The notes beneath the pieces are model-generated. The model had not been told where the DNA came from and searched no databases. It worked only from the letters and a program-made list of their open reading frames with translations. The position numbers and the translations under genes are program-made. DNA of 17,784 bases from JAQGHR01 sp031411935 (lineage in GTDB: Bacteria; Planctomycetota; Planctomycetia; Isosphaerales; Isosphaeraceae). The stretch spans positions 1-17,784 of the forward strand of contig JANOBY010000372.1 of NCBI GenBank assembly GCA_031411935.1, read 5' to 3'. The stretch's first letter is position 1; the number at the start of each line of letters is the position of its first letter. This document shows, piece after piece, positions 1-7,071 of the stretch.

Positions 1-335
1 TCCGACGACTTCTCGAACAGGACCCTCACCGTCTCCTCGGCGGCCCTGCGTTCGGTCACGTCGTCGGCGGCCCCGAGGATCTGGACGGCGCGGCCGTCGG
101 GGTCGCGGAGGAAGACGAGCTCGCGGCTCTGGAGCCAGCGCCAGCGGCCGTCGGCGTGCCGCATGCGGTAGACGCACTCGACGACCTGGCCGTCGGCGAC
201 GCCGTCGTACCGCTCGGGGCCGTTGCCGAGCCTGGCGTAGTCCTCGGGGTGCATCAGCCCGGGGAGAACGGCCTCGCCCATGGCGAGCACGGCCTCGGGG
301 GTGTGGCCGAGGACGGCCGTGATCCGCGCGTTCGC
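1..335 (-). pseudogene. Continuation of the PAS sensor beyond the TAG (PAS/PAC C-terminal part, partial)
   Basis: Translation in the same frame as the preceding sensor, directly after its TAG, gives about 111 open codons to the window edge. They complete the interrupted PAS domain: ANARITAVLGHTPEAV, then a PAC-like stretch with VYRMRHADGRWRWLQSRE, FLRDPDGRAVQILG and DVTERRAAEE. There is no frame change. Only the stop codon separates the halves, at a position (RNV-stop-AN) where related PAS domains usually carry Tyr or another aromatic residue. TAC to TAG is one base. If the stop is real, this part is untranslated or needs readthrough or re-initiation. The rest of the protein, possibly a kinase or GGDEF output, is outside the window. 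Confidence 0.75.
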
Positions 336-1547
336 CTAGACGTTGCGCCGCTCCCGCACGTCGTAGATGTACAGGATCGACGGATTGGCCTCGTTCACGC
401 TCTCGACGAACCGCTGACGCTCGCGGAGCTGGGACTCGGCCAGGCGCCGCGGTGTGACGTCCTGGACCTGGGACACGAAGTGCAGCGGCCGGCCTTCGCC
501 GTCGCGGACCAGCGAGACCCCGAGGACGACCCACACGTCGTGCCCGGCTTTGTGGACGTACCGCTTCTCCAGCTGGTAGGTGCGGACCTCGCCGGCGAGC
601 ATGCGGCCGGCCTGGGCGAGGTCGGCCTCGACGTCGTCGGGGTGGGTGACGTCCTGGAAGGTCTTGCCCCCCAGCAGCTCCTCCTCGGAATAGCCCAGAA
701 TTTCGCAGATCGCCCGGTTGACCCGGAGCCAGCGTCCGTCGGGGGCGACCAGGGCCATGCCGATCGCGGCGGCGTCGAACGCCCCCCGGAACCGCTCCTC
801 GCCCTGGCGCAATTCCTCCTGGACGCGAGCCCTCTCGACGTCCCGGAGGCCTAGCTCCTCGTTGGCACGCCGCAGCTCGGCGGTGCGCCGCAGGACGAGG
901 GATTCCACGCCGGCCCGCGTCGCCTCGAGCTCGGCCCGGCGGAGGGCGACCTCCCTCATCTCGGCGACCCCGCGCAGGCAGTGGGGGATCAGGAAGGCGT
1001 CCTCGAACGCCACCCAGGCCGCGTGCTCGAGCCAGCGCCACGACGGGGCTGAGGCCGATCCGAAGATGGAGCGGGGCCAGGCCGCCCCCCGGATCAGGTG
1101 GTCGGCGACGACGATCGCCGTGGCCACCGCCAGGACCCGCCAGTCGCGGTAGAAGGCCAGCAGGGCCAGCGACCCGAAGATGTGGAAATGGGTCTCGATC
1201 CGGCCGCCGGTGAGGTGGATGAGCAGCGAGCCCATCAGCATCTGGGCGGCCGCCACGACGTATCGGGTGGAGGCGAGTCCCGGCCGGACCAGGGCGAGCA
1301 ACGCCGCGGGGGCCGCGATCCCGCCGCCCAGGAACACCGCCGCCCAGACGTGGGGATGGATCCAGCTCGCCTCGCCCGCCCAAGCGCGGGGCGACACCCA
1401 TGCCGCCACTGCCACCGTCGCGAGCCACTCGGCGGCGAGGATCCCCGCGAACAGGTGATCGGTCCGCCGGGACACGCGGTTCGCTGCCTCGGCATAGAGG
1501 GCCGAGCCTCGTCGCTCGATGGTCGCATCGAGGTGTGTCCCGCTCAT
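336..1547 (-). CDS. Membrane PAS sensor protein, cut by in-frame TAG
   Basis: Signalling protein whose N-terminal part (residues about 30-190) holds roughly six hydrophobic segments with a THFHIFG motif at about 119-125. This type of histidine-containing membrane module precedes PAS/kinase modules in planctomycete sensors; its ligand is unknown to me. A coiled coil (about 195-250) and a complete PAS/PAC domain (about 253-368, ending VQDVTPRR) follow. A second PAS domain starts near 384 (ANPSILYIYDVRERRNV) and is stopped by TAG at 336-338. The reading frame continues past the stop with good PAS sequence, so the gene is probably a single-base nonsense mutant or a sequencing error. The start at 1547 is chosen because its ATG overlaps the stop of the upstream gene (ATGA), giving 403 residues; an upstream start at 1577 is also open. 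No kinase domain lies in the window, but one could follow beyond the left edge. Confidence 0.8.
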   Translation of the reverse strand: MSGTHLDATIERRGSALYAEAANRVSRRTDHLFAGILAAEWLATVAVAAWVSPRAWAGEASWIHPHVWAAVFLGGGIAAPAALLALVRPGLASTRYVVAAAQMLMGSLLIHLTGGRIETHFHIFGSLALLAFYRDWRVLAVATAIVVADHLIRGAAWPRSIFGSASAPSWRWLEHAAWVAFEDAFLIPHCLRGVAEMREVALRRAELEATRAGVESLVLRRTAELRRANEELGLRDVERARVQEELRQGEERFRGAFDAAAIGMALVAPDGRWLRVNRAICEILGYSEEELLGGKTFQDVTHPDDVEADLAQAGRMLAGEVRTYQLEKRYVHKAGHDVWVVLGVSLVRDGEGRPLHFVSQVQDVTPRRLAESQLRERQRFVESVNEANPSILYIYDVRERRNV

Positions 1548-2152
1548 GGCGCAACCCCGGGGTTGTCGATCGGGCACCCGAACACGTCGCCATCGGAGGT
1601 CTCGGGCACCAAGCCCGCGAGGACATCCGCCAGCGATTTCGCACCCGCGGCGGAGGAGGTCGACGCACGCCCGTCGTTCAGGCCGCCGGCGAATCGGAGG
1701 TTCCCCGTGGCGTCGAAGGCGGCCACCGCTCCGGAGGTCAACAGCCCGAATCGCCGGGATTCGGCACCTCCCGGGTCGTCAACGGCCTCCGCGCCGGGGA
1801 TGCCCGAAGCGAGCTGCATCAGCGAATCGCCGCTCCAGCACGCGTCGGTGTCGGCGGGGCGGTAGACCAGCAGCCGGATTCGAGCGGCCGATCTCGATCC
1901 GCCGACGACCTCGCCGAGGATGGCCAGGCTTGCCCTGCTGCACGAGCATTTCGGATGGACGGCCATGACGACCTCGGGCCGGCCCGACGCGCCTGGGAGC
2001 GGCGACCCGGACGGCCAGCTCCCCGGGACGGCGCCGGCGCGGCCTGGCGTCGACTCGTGGGCTTGGATGGCGAGAAAGCCGGCCGCGATCGCGACGATCC
2101 AGGCCGACACGGCGACCCGATCGGGACGGATCCGGGGGAGAGGGAGGGGCAT
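1544..2152 (-). CDS. RedB-like membrane-anchored thioredoxin-fold protein
   Basis: A protein of 202 residues. One N-terminal hydrophobic segment (about 13-30, VAVSAWIVAIAAGFLAIQA) suggests a signal anchor with the rest outside the cytoplasmic membrane. The core has a thioredoxin-like pattern: VVMAVHPKCSCSRASL with a C69-x-C71 pair at the start of a helix, then VYRPAD, DPGGAESRRFGLLTSGAV, FDATGNLRFAGGLNDGR and a late FGCPI. This resembles proteins annotated RedB in planctomycetes, for which no firm function is known to me. A redox or thiol role is inferred from the CxC. The ATG at 2152 has GAGGAG 11 nt upstream; a GTG at 2182 is also in frame. Its TGA overlaps the ATG of the PAS sensor, so the two are probably translationally coupled, which suggests a shared role. 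Confidence 0.75.
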   Translation of the reverse strand: MPLPLPRIRPDRVAVSAWIVAIAAGFLAIQAHESTPGRAGAVPGSWPSGSPLPGASGRPEVVMAVHPKCSCSRASLAILGEVVGGSRSAARIRLLVYRPADTDACWSGDSLMQLASGIPGAEAVDDPGGAESRRFGLLTSGAVAAFDATGNLRFAGGLNDGRASTSSAAGAKSLADVLAGLVPETSDGDVFGCPIDNPGVAP

Positions 2153-2316
2153 CGTTGGGTCAACTCCTCGGCGGCGAGCCACAGCGCACGCAGGGAGCCT
2201 AGGACATCAATCGTTGCCGCGGCGACCTCCGGATCGCCGACCGCTCGGAGATTGAAGCCGGGCCACCTGCCCGGGATCCCGGCGACGCCGTCGAGGAGCC
2301 GGCCCGCGTCTCTCAT
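1819..2316 (-). CDS. Possible small overlapping ORF coupled to the GGDEF gene
   Basis: The ATG at 2316 overlaps the TGA of the GGDEF regulator (ATGA). The first 55 or so codons (MRDAGRLLDGVAGIPGRW, later VLGSLRALWLAAEELTQ) have the high third-position GC and amphipathic character of real coding sequence and fill the space before the RedB-like gene. After about 2150 the frame runs out of phase inside the RedB-like gene to a stop at 1819, and that part looks like shadow (Arg/Ser/Pro-rich). Either a small protein has a long overlapping tail, or a frameshift has removed its true stop. I do not recognise the family. Confidence 0.35.
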   Translation of the reverse strand: MRDAGRLLDGVAGIPGRWPGFNLRAVGDPEVAAATIDVLGSLRALWLAAEELTQRCPSLSPGSVPIGSPCRPGSSRSRPAFSPSKPTSRRQAAPAPSRGAGRPGRRSQARRAGPRSSWPSIRNARAAGQAWPSSARSSADRDRPLESGCWSTAPPTPTRAGAAIR

Positions 2317-3287
2317 GACACCAGGATGTCGCGGCAGCCGACCTTCTGGCGGGGCGAGCCCTCGAGGCCGACGGGCCCATCGCCCTCGTCCATGCCGTAC
2401 TCGGCGTGAGAGACCCGGTCCCGTCCCAACGCCTTGGCCCGGTACAGGGCCCGGTCGGCCGCCGCGACCAGGTCGGCGGCGGACGCACAACCGGCCTCCC
2501 TCGTGGCCACCCCGAAGCTCGCGGTGATCGGGCGGTCCTCCCAGCCGGCCACCGCAACCGCCCTCCGGATCCGCTCCGCGGCGTCGCGGGCCTGCGTGGC
2601 GTCCGCCCCGGGGAGGATCAGGGCGAATTCCTCGCCGCCGTAGCGGGCCGCCGTCTCGTGCCCGCGGCAGCCCTCGCGCAGGAGGGAACCGATGCGTCGG
2701 AGCACGTCGTCGCCGCGAGGATGCCCGAAGGTGTCGTTGTAGCTCTTGAAATGGTCCACGTCGAGGAGCACGACCGAGAGGGGCGAGCCCTGCCTGGCCG
2801 CGGCCGCCGCCGCGACGTCCAGCGAGCGCTGGAACTCGCGACGGTTCTTCACACCGGTGAGCCCGTCGGTGGTGGCCAGCTCCGCAAGCCTGTCGTTCTG
2901 CTCCGACAGCCTCTCGTGGACCGCCAGGATCCGGCTGGCGATCGCCAGCCTGACGGTTAGCTCCTGAACGTTCACCGGCTTGGTGATGAAGTCGTCGGCC
3001 CCGGCCTCCAGACCTTCCAGGCGGTCCGCGTCGCCCTCCCGCCCCGTGAGCAGGATGACGTAGGTGTAGAAGTTGTCCTCGACGCGGCGGATCCTCCGGC
3101 AGAGCTCCGGCCCGTCGAGCCCCGGCATCATCCAGTCGGAGACGACCAGCGGGAAACGCCCGCCCTGGAAGAGCCGCCACGCCTCGTCGCCGTCGCGGGA
3201 AGTCGCCACCTCGTGGCCAAGGGCCTCGAGCTTGCGGCGTAGGATGGTGCGCTGAATCTCCGCGTCGTCCGCTACCAGGATCTTCAT
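2313..3287 (-). CDS. Response regulator with GGDEF domain (probable diguanylate cyclase)
   Basis: Cytoplasmic protein of 324 residues, PleD/WspR-like in plan. The receiver domain (1-120) has the acidic pair D7/D8, phospho-acceptor D51 (SDWMMPG), T81 (LLTG) and K103 (TKP). The GGDEF domain (about 140-290) carries TDGLTGVKNRREF, LDVDHFKSYNDTFGH and the active-site GGEEF at 217-221, so it should make c-di-GMP from two GTP. The inhibitory I-site position, normally RxxD five residues before GG, reads R208-G-H-E211, so product feedback may be weakened. The start at 3287 is set by GGAGG four bases upstream and by the receiver beginning MKILVADD; an in-frame start at 3410 would add a 41-residue non-conserved leader. 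The last 20 or so residues are not part of either domain. It heads the minus-strand set with the RedB-like protein and PAS sensor. Its cognate kinase is not obvious. Confidence 0.92.
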   Translation of the reverse strand: MKILVADDAEIQRTILRRKLEALGHEVATSRDGDEAWRLFQGGRFPLVVSDWMMPGLDGPELCRRIRRVEDNFYTYVILLTGREGDADRLEGLEAGADDFITKPVNVQELTVRLAIASRILAVHERLSEQNDRLAELATTDGLTGVKNRREFQRSLDVAAAAAARQGSPLSVVLLDVDHFKSYNDTFGHPRGDDVLRRIGSLLREGCRGHETAARYGGEEFALILPGADATQARDAAERIRRAVAVAGWEDRPITASFGVATREAGCASAADLVAAADRALYRAKALGRDRVSHAEYGMDEGDGPVGLEGSPRQKVGCRDILVS

Positions 3288-3660
3288 CGATCCTCCGTTC
3301 TCCCGTGATCTCGGCGTCCTCTCCTCGAGGGGCGTCCTCTTGGAGCCTAGGCCACGGATCGGGCGGCCGGGCGTCGCCGTTGCCCCGGGTGAACGCGGAG
3401 GCCGGAGCATCCCGCGCCCCAGGCGGAGGTGGTCGGCGGGCTCGGGCGGATGGCCGCCAGGCCGCCGCGGCTCCTATCCTTGACGATCGGGTGCGGAAGG
3501 CGATCGCTTTCCAACGGGGCTGGCCTGTCCGCCTCGGGCCTCCCCCTGAGGATCTCGGACACGCGCCATCCCGGCTGCCCGACGGATTGCCGTCCGACGA
3601 TCCCCCTCCAAGAGGGATGCCCGGAGATCTCTTCGCATGGGCGTTCTGATCGTTAGTACA
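3288..3660. other. Gap upstream of the GGDEF gene
   Basis: No convincing coding region. The open frames here lack family similarity and have compositions typical of shadows. The stretch must hold the promoter of the minus-strand GGDEF set, but I see no clear -35/-10 pair. Confidence 0.5.
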
Positions 3661-3699
3661 GGCCTCAGGCCGGTCGCTTATCACAACCGGCCTGAGGCC
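3661..3699. terminator. Perfect 14-bp inverted repeat, probable hairpin terminator
   Basis: GGCCTCAGGCCGGT (3661-3674) and its exact complement ACCGGCCTGAGGCC (3686-3699) are separated by 11 nt. It lies 75 bp after the stop of the minus-strand gene ending at 3775, which fits a terminator. No U-run follows on either strand, so it could instead be a transcript-stabilising hairpin or a protein site. Confidence 0.55.
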
Positions 3700-3774
3700 G
3701 TCCCCCCAATGACCCCACGGGACGACCGTGGGCTGCCTCCTGCGCGGTGACGGCCGGCGTTCAGGCCCGTGCTC

Positions 3775-4086
3775 TTAGAGCTCGCCGGCCAAGATCTCGA
3801 TCTCGGGCCCGGCCTCGGGGCGCAGCCAATTGTTGTAGTCCACCCCGTCCAGCACGTCTGGCGTGGGCCAAGTGTCCGCTGCCTTGGGCCCCGGCGTCGG
3901 GGGGGCCAGGGTCTCCATGTAGGCGAGCATGGCGGCGGCTTCGTCCCCCTGGAGCGTTACGGCCAGGCTGTCCCGGAAGTGGACGCGTAGCGTGGACGGC
4001 TGGTCATCCTGGGACGGCAGGTGCTCGACACTGAGGACTTTCCCCAGGCGGATGGCGGGATCGCCGAAGCGGTGGAAGTCAAGCAT
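3775..4086 (-). CDS. Small hypothetical protein
   Basis: Soluble, acidic protein of 103 residues with no signal peptide or membrane segment. Visible parts are MLDFHRFGDPAIRLGKVL, a central stretch RVHFRDSLAVTLQGDEAAAML that could form strand-strand-helix, a Pro-rich linker around 60-70, and a C-terminus with YNNWLRPEAGPEIEILAGEL. The even composition and plausible secondary structure support a real gene. I do not recognise a family. The start codon is the only reasonable ATG, but no good ribosome binding site precedes it. It stands alone between two hairpins, with the strong 14-bp stem just after its stop. Confidence 0.65.
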   Translation of the reverse strand: MLDFHRFGDPAIRLGKVLSVEHLPSQDDQPSTLRVHFRDSLAVTLQGDEAAAMLAYMETLAPPTPGPKAADTWPTPDVLDGVDYNNWLRPEAGPEIEILAGEL

Positions 4087-4140
4087 GGGTGTTGGATGGG
4101 ACTCGGGGCCGCGGGACGGGGGGGATGATGTGTATGTGGA

Positions 4141-4166
4141 ACTTAGGACACGTGCCGTGTCTAAGT
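4141..4166. repeat. 11-bp inverted repeat with one bulged G
   Basis: ACTTAG-G-ACACG, loop TGC, CGTGTCTAAGT. It lies 55 bp upstream of the minus-strand gene starting at 4086. It could be an operator or a terminator for something decayed; there is no U-run. Confidence 0.4.
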
Positions 4167-4626
4167 GATTGTTGAATTCGCATTAAACAAAAGCATGGTA
4201 ATGCGACCCTGTAGCCCATCTGAAGCTCATCGTCGATGGTCTCTTGAGCGCCACCCGCCTTGCCCTTGCCGGTAACGACGAGCGGCCCCTTTGCGATAAC
4301 GCCTTGGATGTTTCAAGGCCGCATCCTCCTCCGCCTGAAGTTCGGTTCGATTGGCCGCAGTCAGCAAGCGTTCTTCGTTCTATGGTTTCTCAGGATTCCG
4401 TCATGGGCGATGGAGCAGACACGGGCGAACGAGGCCGAGATCGAGACGAAGGCTCGGATTCGTCCTTCGCGGATGTTGGATACGGATGATTTCCCTTCAC
4501 GAAAAACGAGCCGTTCCGGTTCGCGGGGAAAAGGGTCGTCGTGGCAGTTGGAGAAGTCCCTGGACCGGTGGCTCTCGTATGCCGCATGACTCAAGCCCCG
4601 AGGCGAGCTCTTCGACGAACGGCGTG
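4167..4626. other. Region without a recognisable gene
   Basis: Lower in GC than its surroundings, with several short open frames on both strands, none showing a family signature. It sits where the N-terminal half of an EAL domain would be expected before the relic at 4627-5149, but I could not find an EAL-type (E-A-L/V-L-R-W) motif in any forward frame. Confidence 0.4.
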
Positions 4627-5149
4627 GTTGATTTATCCAACTGCGCGAAGGAGCCGATCCACATCCCCTGCAAGATTCAGCCGAGAGGTGCTACCGCTCA
4701 CCTGGCTGACCCTCGAAATCACCGAGGGCACCCTGATGCAAGATCCAAGGCGCGCCATCGAGGTCATGACCCGACTGCGCGATCAACTGGGACTGAAGAT
4801 CTCCGTCGATGACTTCGGCATCGGATACTCCTCCCTGGCGTACCTCCGGCGATTGCCCGTGGAAGAACTCAAGATCGACCGGGAATTCGTTAAGGACATG
4901 CTCACGTCCCGGGAGGACACCGCGATCGTCAAGACGATCATTGACCTGGGACACCATCTCGGATTTAAGGTCGTCGCGGAGGGGGTCGAGGATCGGGAAA
5001 CGCTCGAGCTTCTCGCCTCGCTCCAGTGCGATCAGGCACAGGGCTATTTCATCAGCCGGCCGATCCCGGCGGACGACCTCGCGACCTGGGCGATGTCCGA
5101 CTGCATGGCTATGCGATGGGTGATCCCAGAAGAAGTCCCCCAAAATTGA
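4627..5149 (+). pseudogene. Truncated, frameshifted EAL-domain (c-di-GMP phosphodiesterase) relic
   Basis: From about 4693 to 5149 one frame reads as the C-terminal half of an EAL domain: LTLEITEGTLMQDP, SVDDFGIGYSSLAYL, ELKIDREFV, KVVAEGVEDRETLELL and CDQAQGYFISRPIP. These carry the later metal and catalytic residues. The start of the domain is missing: the EAL motif is absent, and the NLSA strand survives only as a degenerate VDLSNCAKEPIHIPCKI at 4627-4680 in a different frame, so at least one frameshift lies near 4680-4692. Without the first metal ligand (E of EAL) and N of NLS the protein should not hydrolyse c-di-GMP. An ATG-led frame from 4541 (202 residues) could still be translated, perhaps as a binding remnant. 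It is convergent with the REC-kinase gene. Confidence 0.65.
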
Positions 5150-5347
5150 TGGCAGGCCTCTCAGCCCTCGGCTCAATATCCGCTGAACGATGTTGCGCGT
5201 GACCTTCCATCGACGCCGGTCATCGGTCCCTACGCTCCTCGGATTGGCATGATTGTTCGGGGCTTCGCCGTCTTCCGGCGGCGAGTCTTGTTCATATGGA
5301 TCGGTCGCCGTCGTGTCGCGGCGGCCGGGCCTCCTGGCCGTCACCTC

Positions 5348-5372
5348 GGCCTCGGCCTGCGGTTCCGAGGCC
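5348..5372 (-). terminator. Candidate hairpin after the REC-kinase gene
   Basis: GGCCTCGG (5348-5355) and CCGAGGCC (5365-5372) form a perfect 8-bp stem with a 9-nt loop, 37 bp after the stop of the minus-strand kinase. There is no U-run. It could also serve the convergent EAL relic. Confidence 0.3.
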
Positions 5373-5409
5373 CCGGATGACGTTGCCCGAGACGCCCCGG
5401 CGGCCGTCG

Positions 5410-7071
5410 TCACCGACCTCCGCATGCCCGATTGTCGCCCCCGCCCTCTTCGGCCATTCCGACCATCTCTCCGGTGGTGTCGGCTCGGGGGATCCTGACG
5501 AGGAATGCCGTACCCATGTCGCCGGTCGTGAAGGAGATCTCGCCCCCATGCGCCTGGACGATCTGCCTGACGATGGCCAATCCGAGGCCCGTGCCATTGG
5601 CCTTGCCGTGGGTGACGAAGGGATCGAAAAGGGTGGGGCGGATCCTCGCCGGGATCCCAGGCCCGTTATCGATGACGGTGATCGAGGCCATGCCTCCGTC
5701 GTCCCGGGCGGCGAGTCGGATGGTTCGGTCCCGGTCCGGGAGCGGGCCCAGGACCTCCGCGGCGTTGACGACCAGGTTGATGAGCACCCGTTCGAGCTTC
5801 CTCGCGTCGCCGAGCATCCCCAGCCCGGGCTCGCAGTCGATGATCAGGGCGACGTCCCCGAGGGTGACCGCATCCTGCGTCAGCCGGCGGACCCGCTCAA
5901 GGATGTCCGCGACCTGGATCGGCCGCTTCTCGACCGAGGACTGCTTCGTGTAGTCGAGGATGTCGCCGACCAGAGCCAGGGCGTCCTCCGCCGACTGCCG
6001 GATGAGGTCGAGCATCTCGACCACTTGATCGCGGTCATCGAGGTCCATTTGCACGAACTCGAGCCCCGAGATGATGCCGCCGATGGGCGAGCGGAGGTCG
6101 TGGGCCACGGTGCCGATGGCCCGACCGACCGCCGAGAGCTTCTCGCCCAGCAGGACCTGCTCGTTGAGGTGGGCATTCTCGATGACCTGCGAGGCATGCT
6201 CGACGAAGAGGCGGAGGAGGTAGACCTTCTCGGGGTTGATCCGGTCCTGGTCCTCCCAGACCGCGATGATCTCGCCCTCGGCGATGCCCTCCAACGAGGT
6301 GCCCTCGAAGCGGAACGACCCGTCGGGAAGGACCTTCCCGCTGAGGTGCCGCAGCAGCCGGTCGGCCCGTACCGGATCGCCCAGCGGCCCGCAGCCGACC
6401 AGCGGAGAATACTCCATGCCCTTGCCGGTGCGGGCGATCAACGCGGACGTCGTGCTCACCCATTCGGAGACCTGGAGGAGGACGTTCTGGAGCAGCGTCT
6501 CGACCTGGGACCGATCGGATCGGAGCCGGCCCATGCCCGCGATCAGGCGTTCGAGGTTATTGATCTTGTTCCAGTCGTAGATCCCCTTGCTGGCGATCTG
6601 GCGGATCTCCTCGGGCGCGAAGGGCTTGCAGTGGAACCCGACGTTGGAGCCGGCCTCCGCCACGATCTCGTCGATCCCGTGGTCGCTATAGGCGGTGACG
6701 AAGACGATTCCGGCCGCCCGGTCGATGGCCCGGATCCTCTTGGCGGTCTCCAGGCCATCCCATCCGGGCATCCGCATGTCAAGGAAGATGACGGTAAACG
6801 GTCGACCGTGATCCACCGCGGCCTGGATCTTCTCCAGGGCCTCCATCCCGCTTCCTGCCTCGGCGAAGTCGATGTCGAGGCCGATGCCGGGCGATTTGGA
6901 CCGGGAAGGCGGCGCGACACATGGCCCCTCATCGTCGTCGAAGAGGGCGGAGGCGGCGTCGTCGAGGCCGGTCGTGTCGCGCCTCCTGGGCAGGAGGACC
7001 TCGCGGATGCTGTCGCGGACGATCTCCTCGTCGTCGATCACCAGGACTCGCGTGTTCAGCGTGCTAGGCAT
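5410..7071 (-). CDS. Receiver-histidine kinase (REC-GAF-like-HisKA-HATPase)
   Basis: Cytoplasmic protein of 553 residues that should receive phosphate on its N-terminal receiver and act as a kinase through its C-terminal module. Receiver (1-160): D13/D14, D98 (FLDMRMPGWDG), T126, K149 (HCKPF). An unusual stretch of about 40 residues (about 28-68) is inserted between the first helix and second strand. A GAF-like middle follows (about 185-305). The kinase core has H324 (VAHDLRSPIGG), N436 in INLVVNAAEV, DNGPGIP (468-474), the F box LFDPFVTHGK and GTGLGLAI. The ATG at 7071 overlaps the 3' end of the PAS kinase by 8 bp, indicating coupled translation. That makes the upstream kinase the likely phosphodonor, and through it PYP the likely input. 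No separate output regulator is adjacent on this strand. Confidence 0.92.
   Translation of the reverse strand: MPSTLNTRVLVIDDEEIVRDSIREVLLPRRRDTTGLDDAASALFDDDEGPCVAPPSRSKSPGIGLDIDFAEAGSGMEALEKIQAAVDHGRPFTVIFLDMRMPGWDGLETAKRIRAIDRAAGIVFVTAYSDHGIDEIVAEAGSNVGFHCKPFAPEEIRQIASKGIYDWNKINNLERLIAGMGRLRSDRSQVETLLQNVLLQVSEWVSTTSALIARTGKGMEYSPLVGCGPLGDPVRADRLLRHLSGKVLPDGSFRFEGTSLEGIAEGEIIAVWEDQDRINPEKVYLLRLFVEHASQVIENAHLNEQVLLGEKLSAVGRAIGTVAHDLRSPIGGIISGLEFVQMDLDDRDQVVEMLDLIRQSAEDALALVGDILDYTKQSSVEKRPIQVADILERVRRLTQDAVTLGDVALIIDCEPGLGMLGDARKLERVLINLVVNAAEVLGPLPDRDRTIRLAARDDGGMASITVIDNGPGIPARIRPTLFDPFVTHGKANGTGLGLAIVRQIVQAHGGEISFTTGDMGTAFLVRIPRADTTGEMVGMAEEGGGDNRACGGR

Noticed and set aside
3305..3649. 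Plus-strand ORF upstream of the GGDEF gene
   Set aside because: Low-complexity Gly/Pro/Arg composition, no ribosome binding site and no domain.
1819..3684. 621-codon minus-strand open frame
   Set aside because: Most of it is out of phase with the clear GGDEF gene and is Arg/Pro/Gly-rich, typical of shadows in GC-rich DNA. Only the piece starting at 2316 deserved separate mention.
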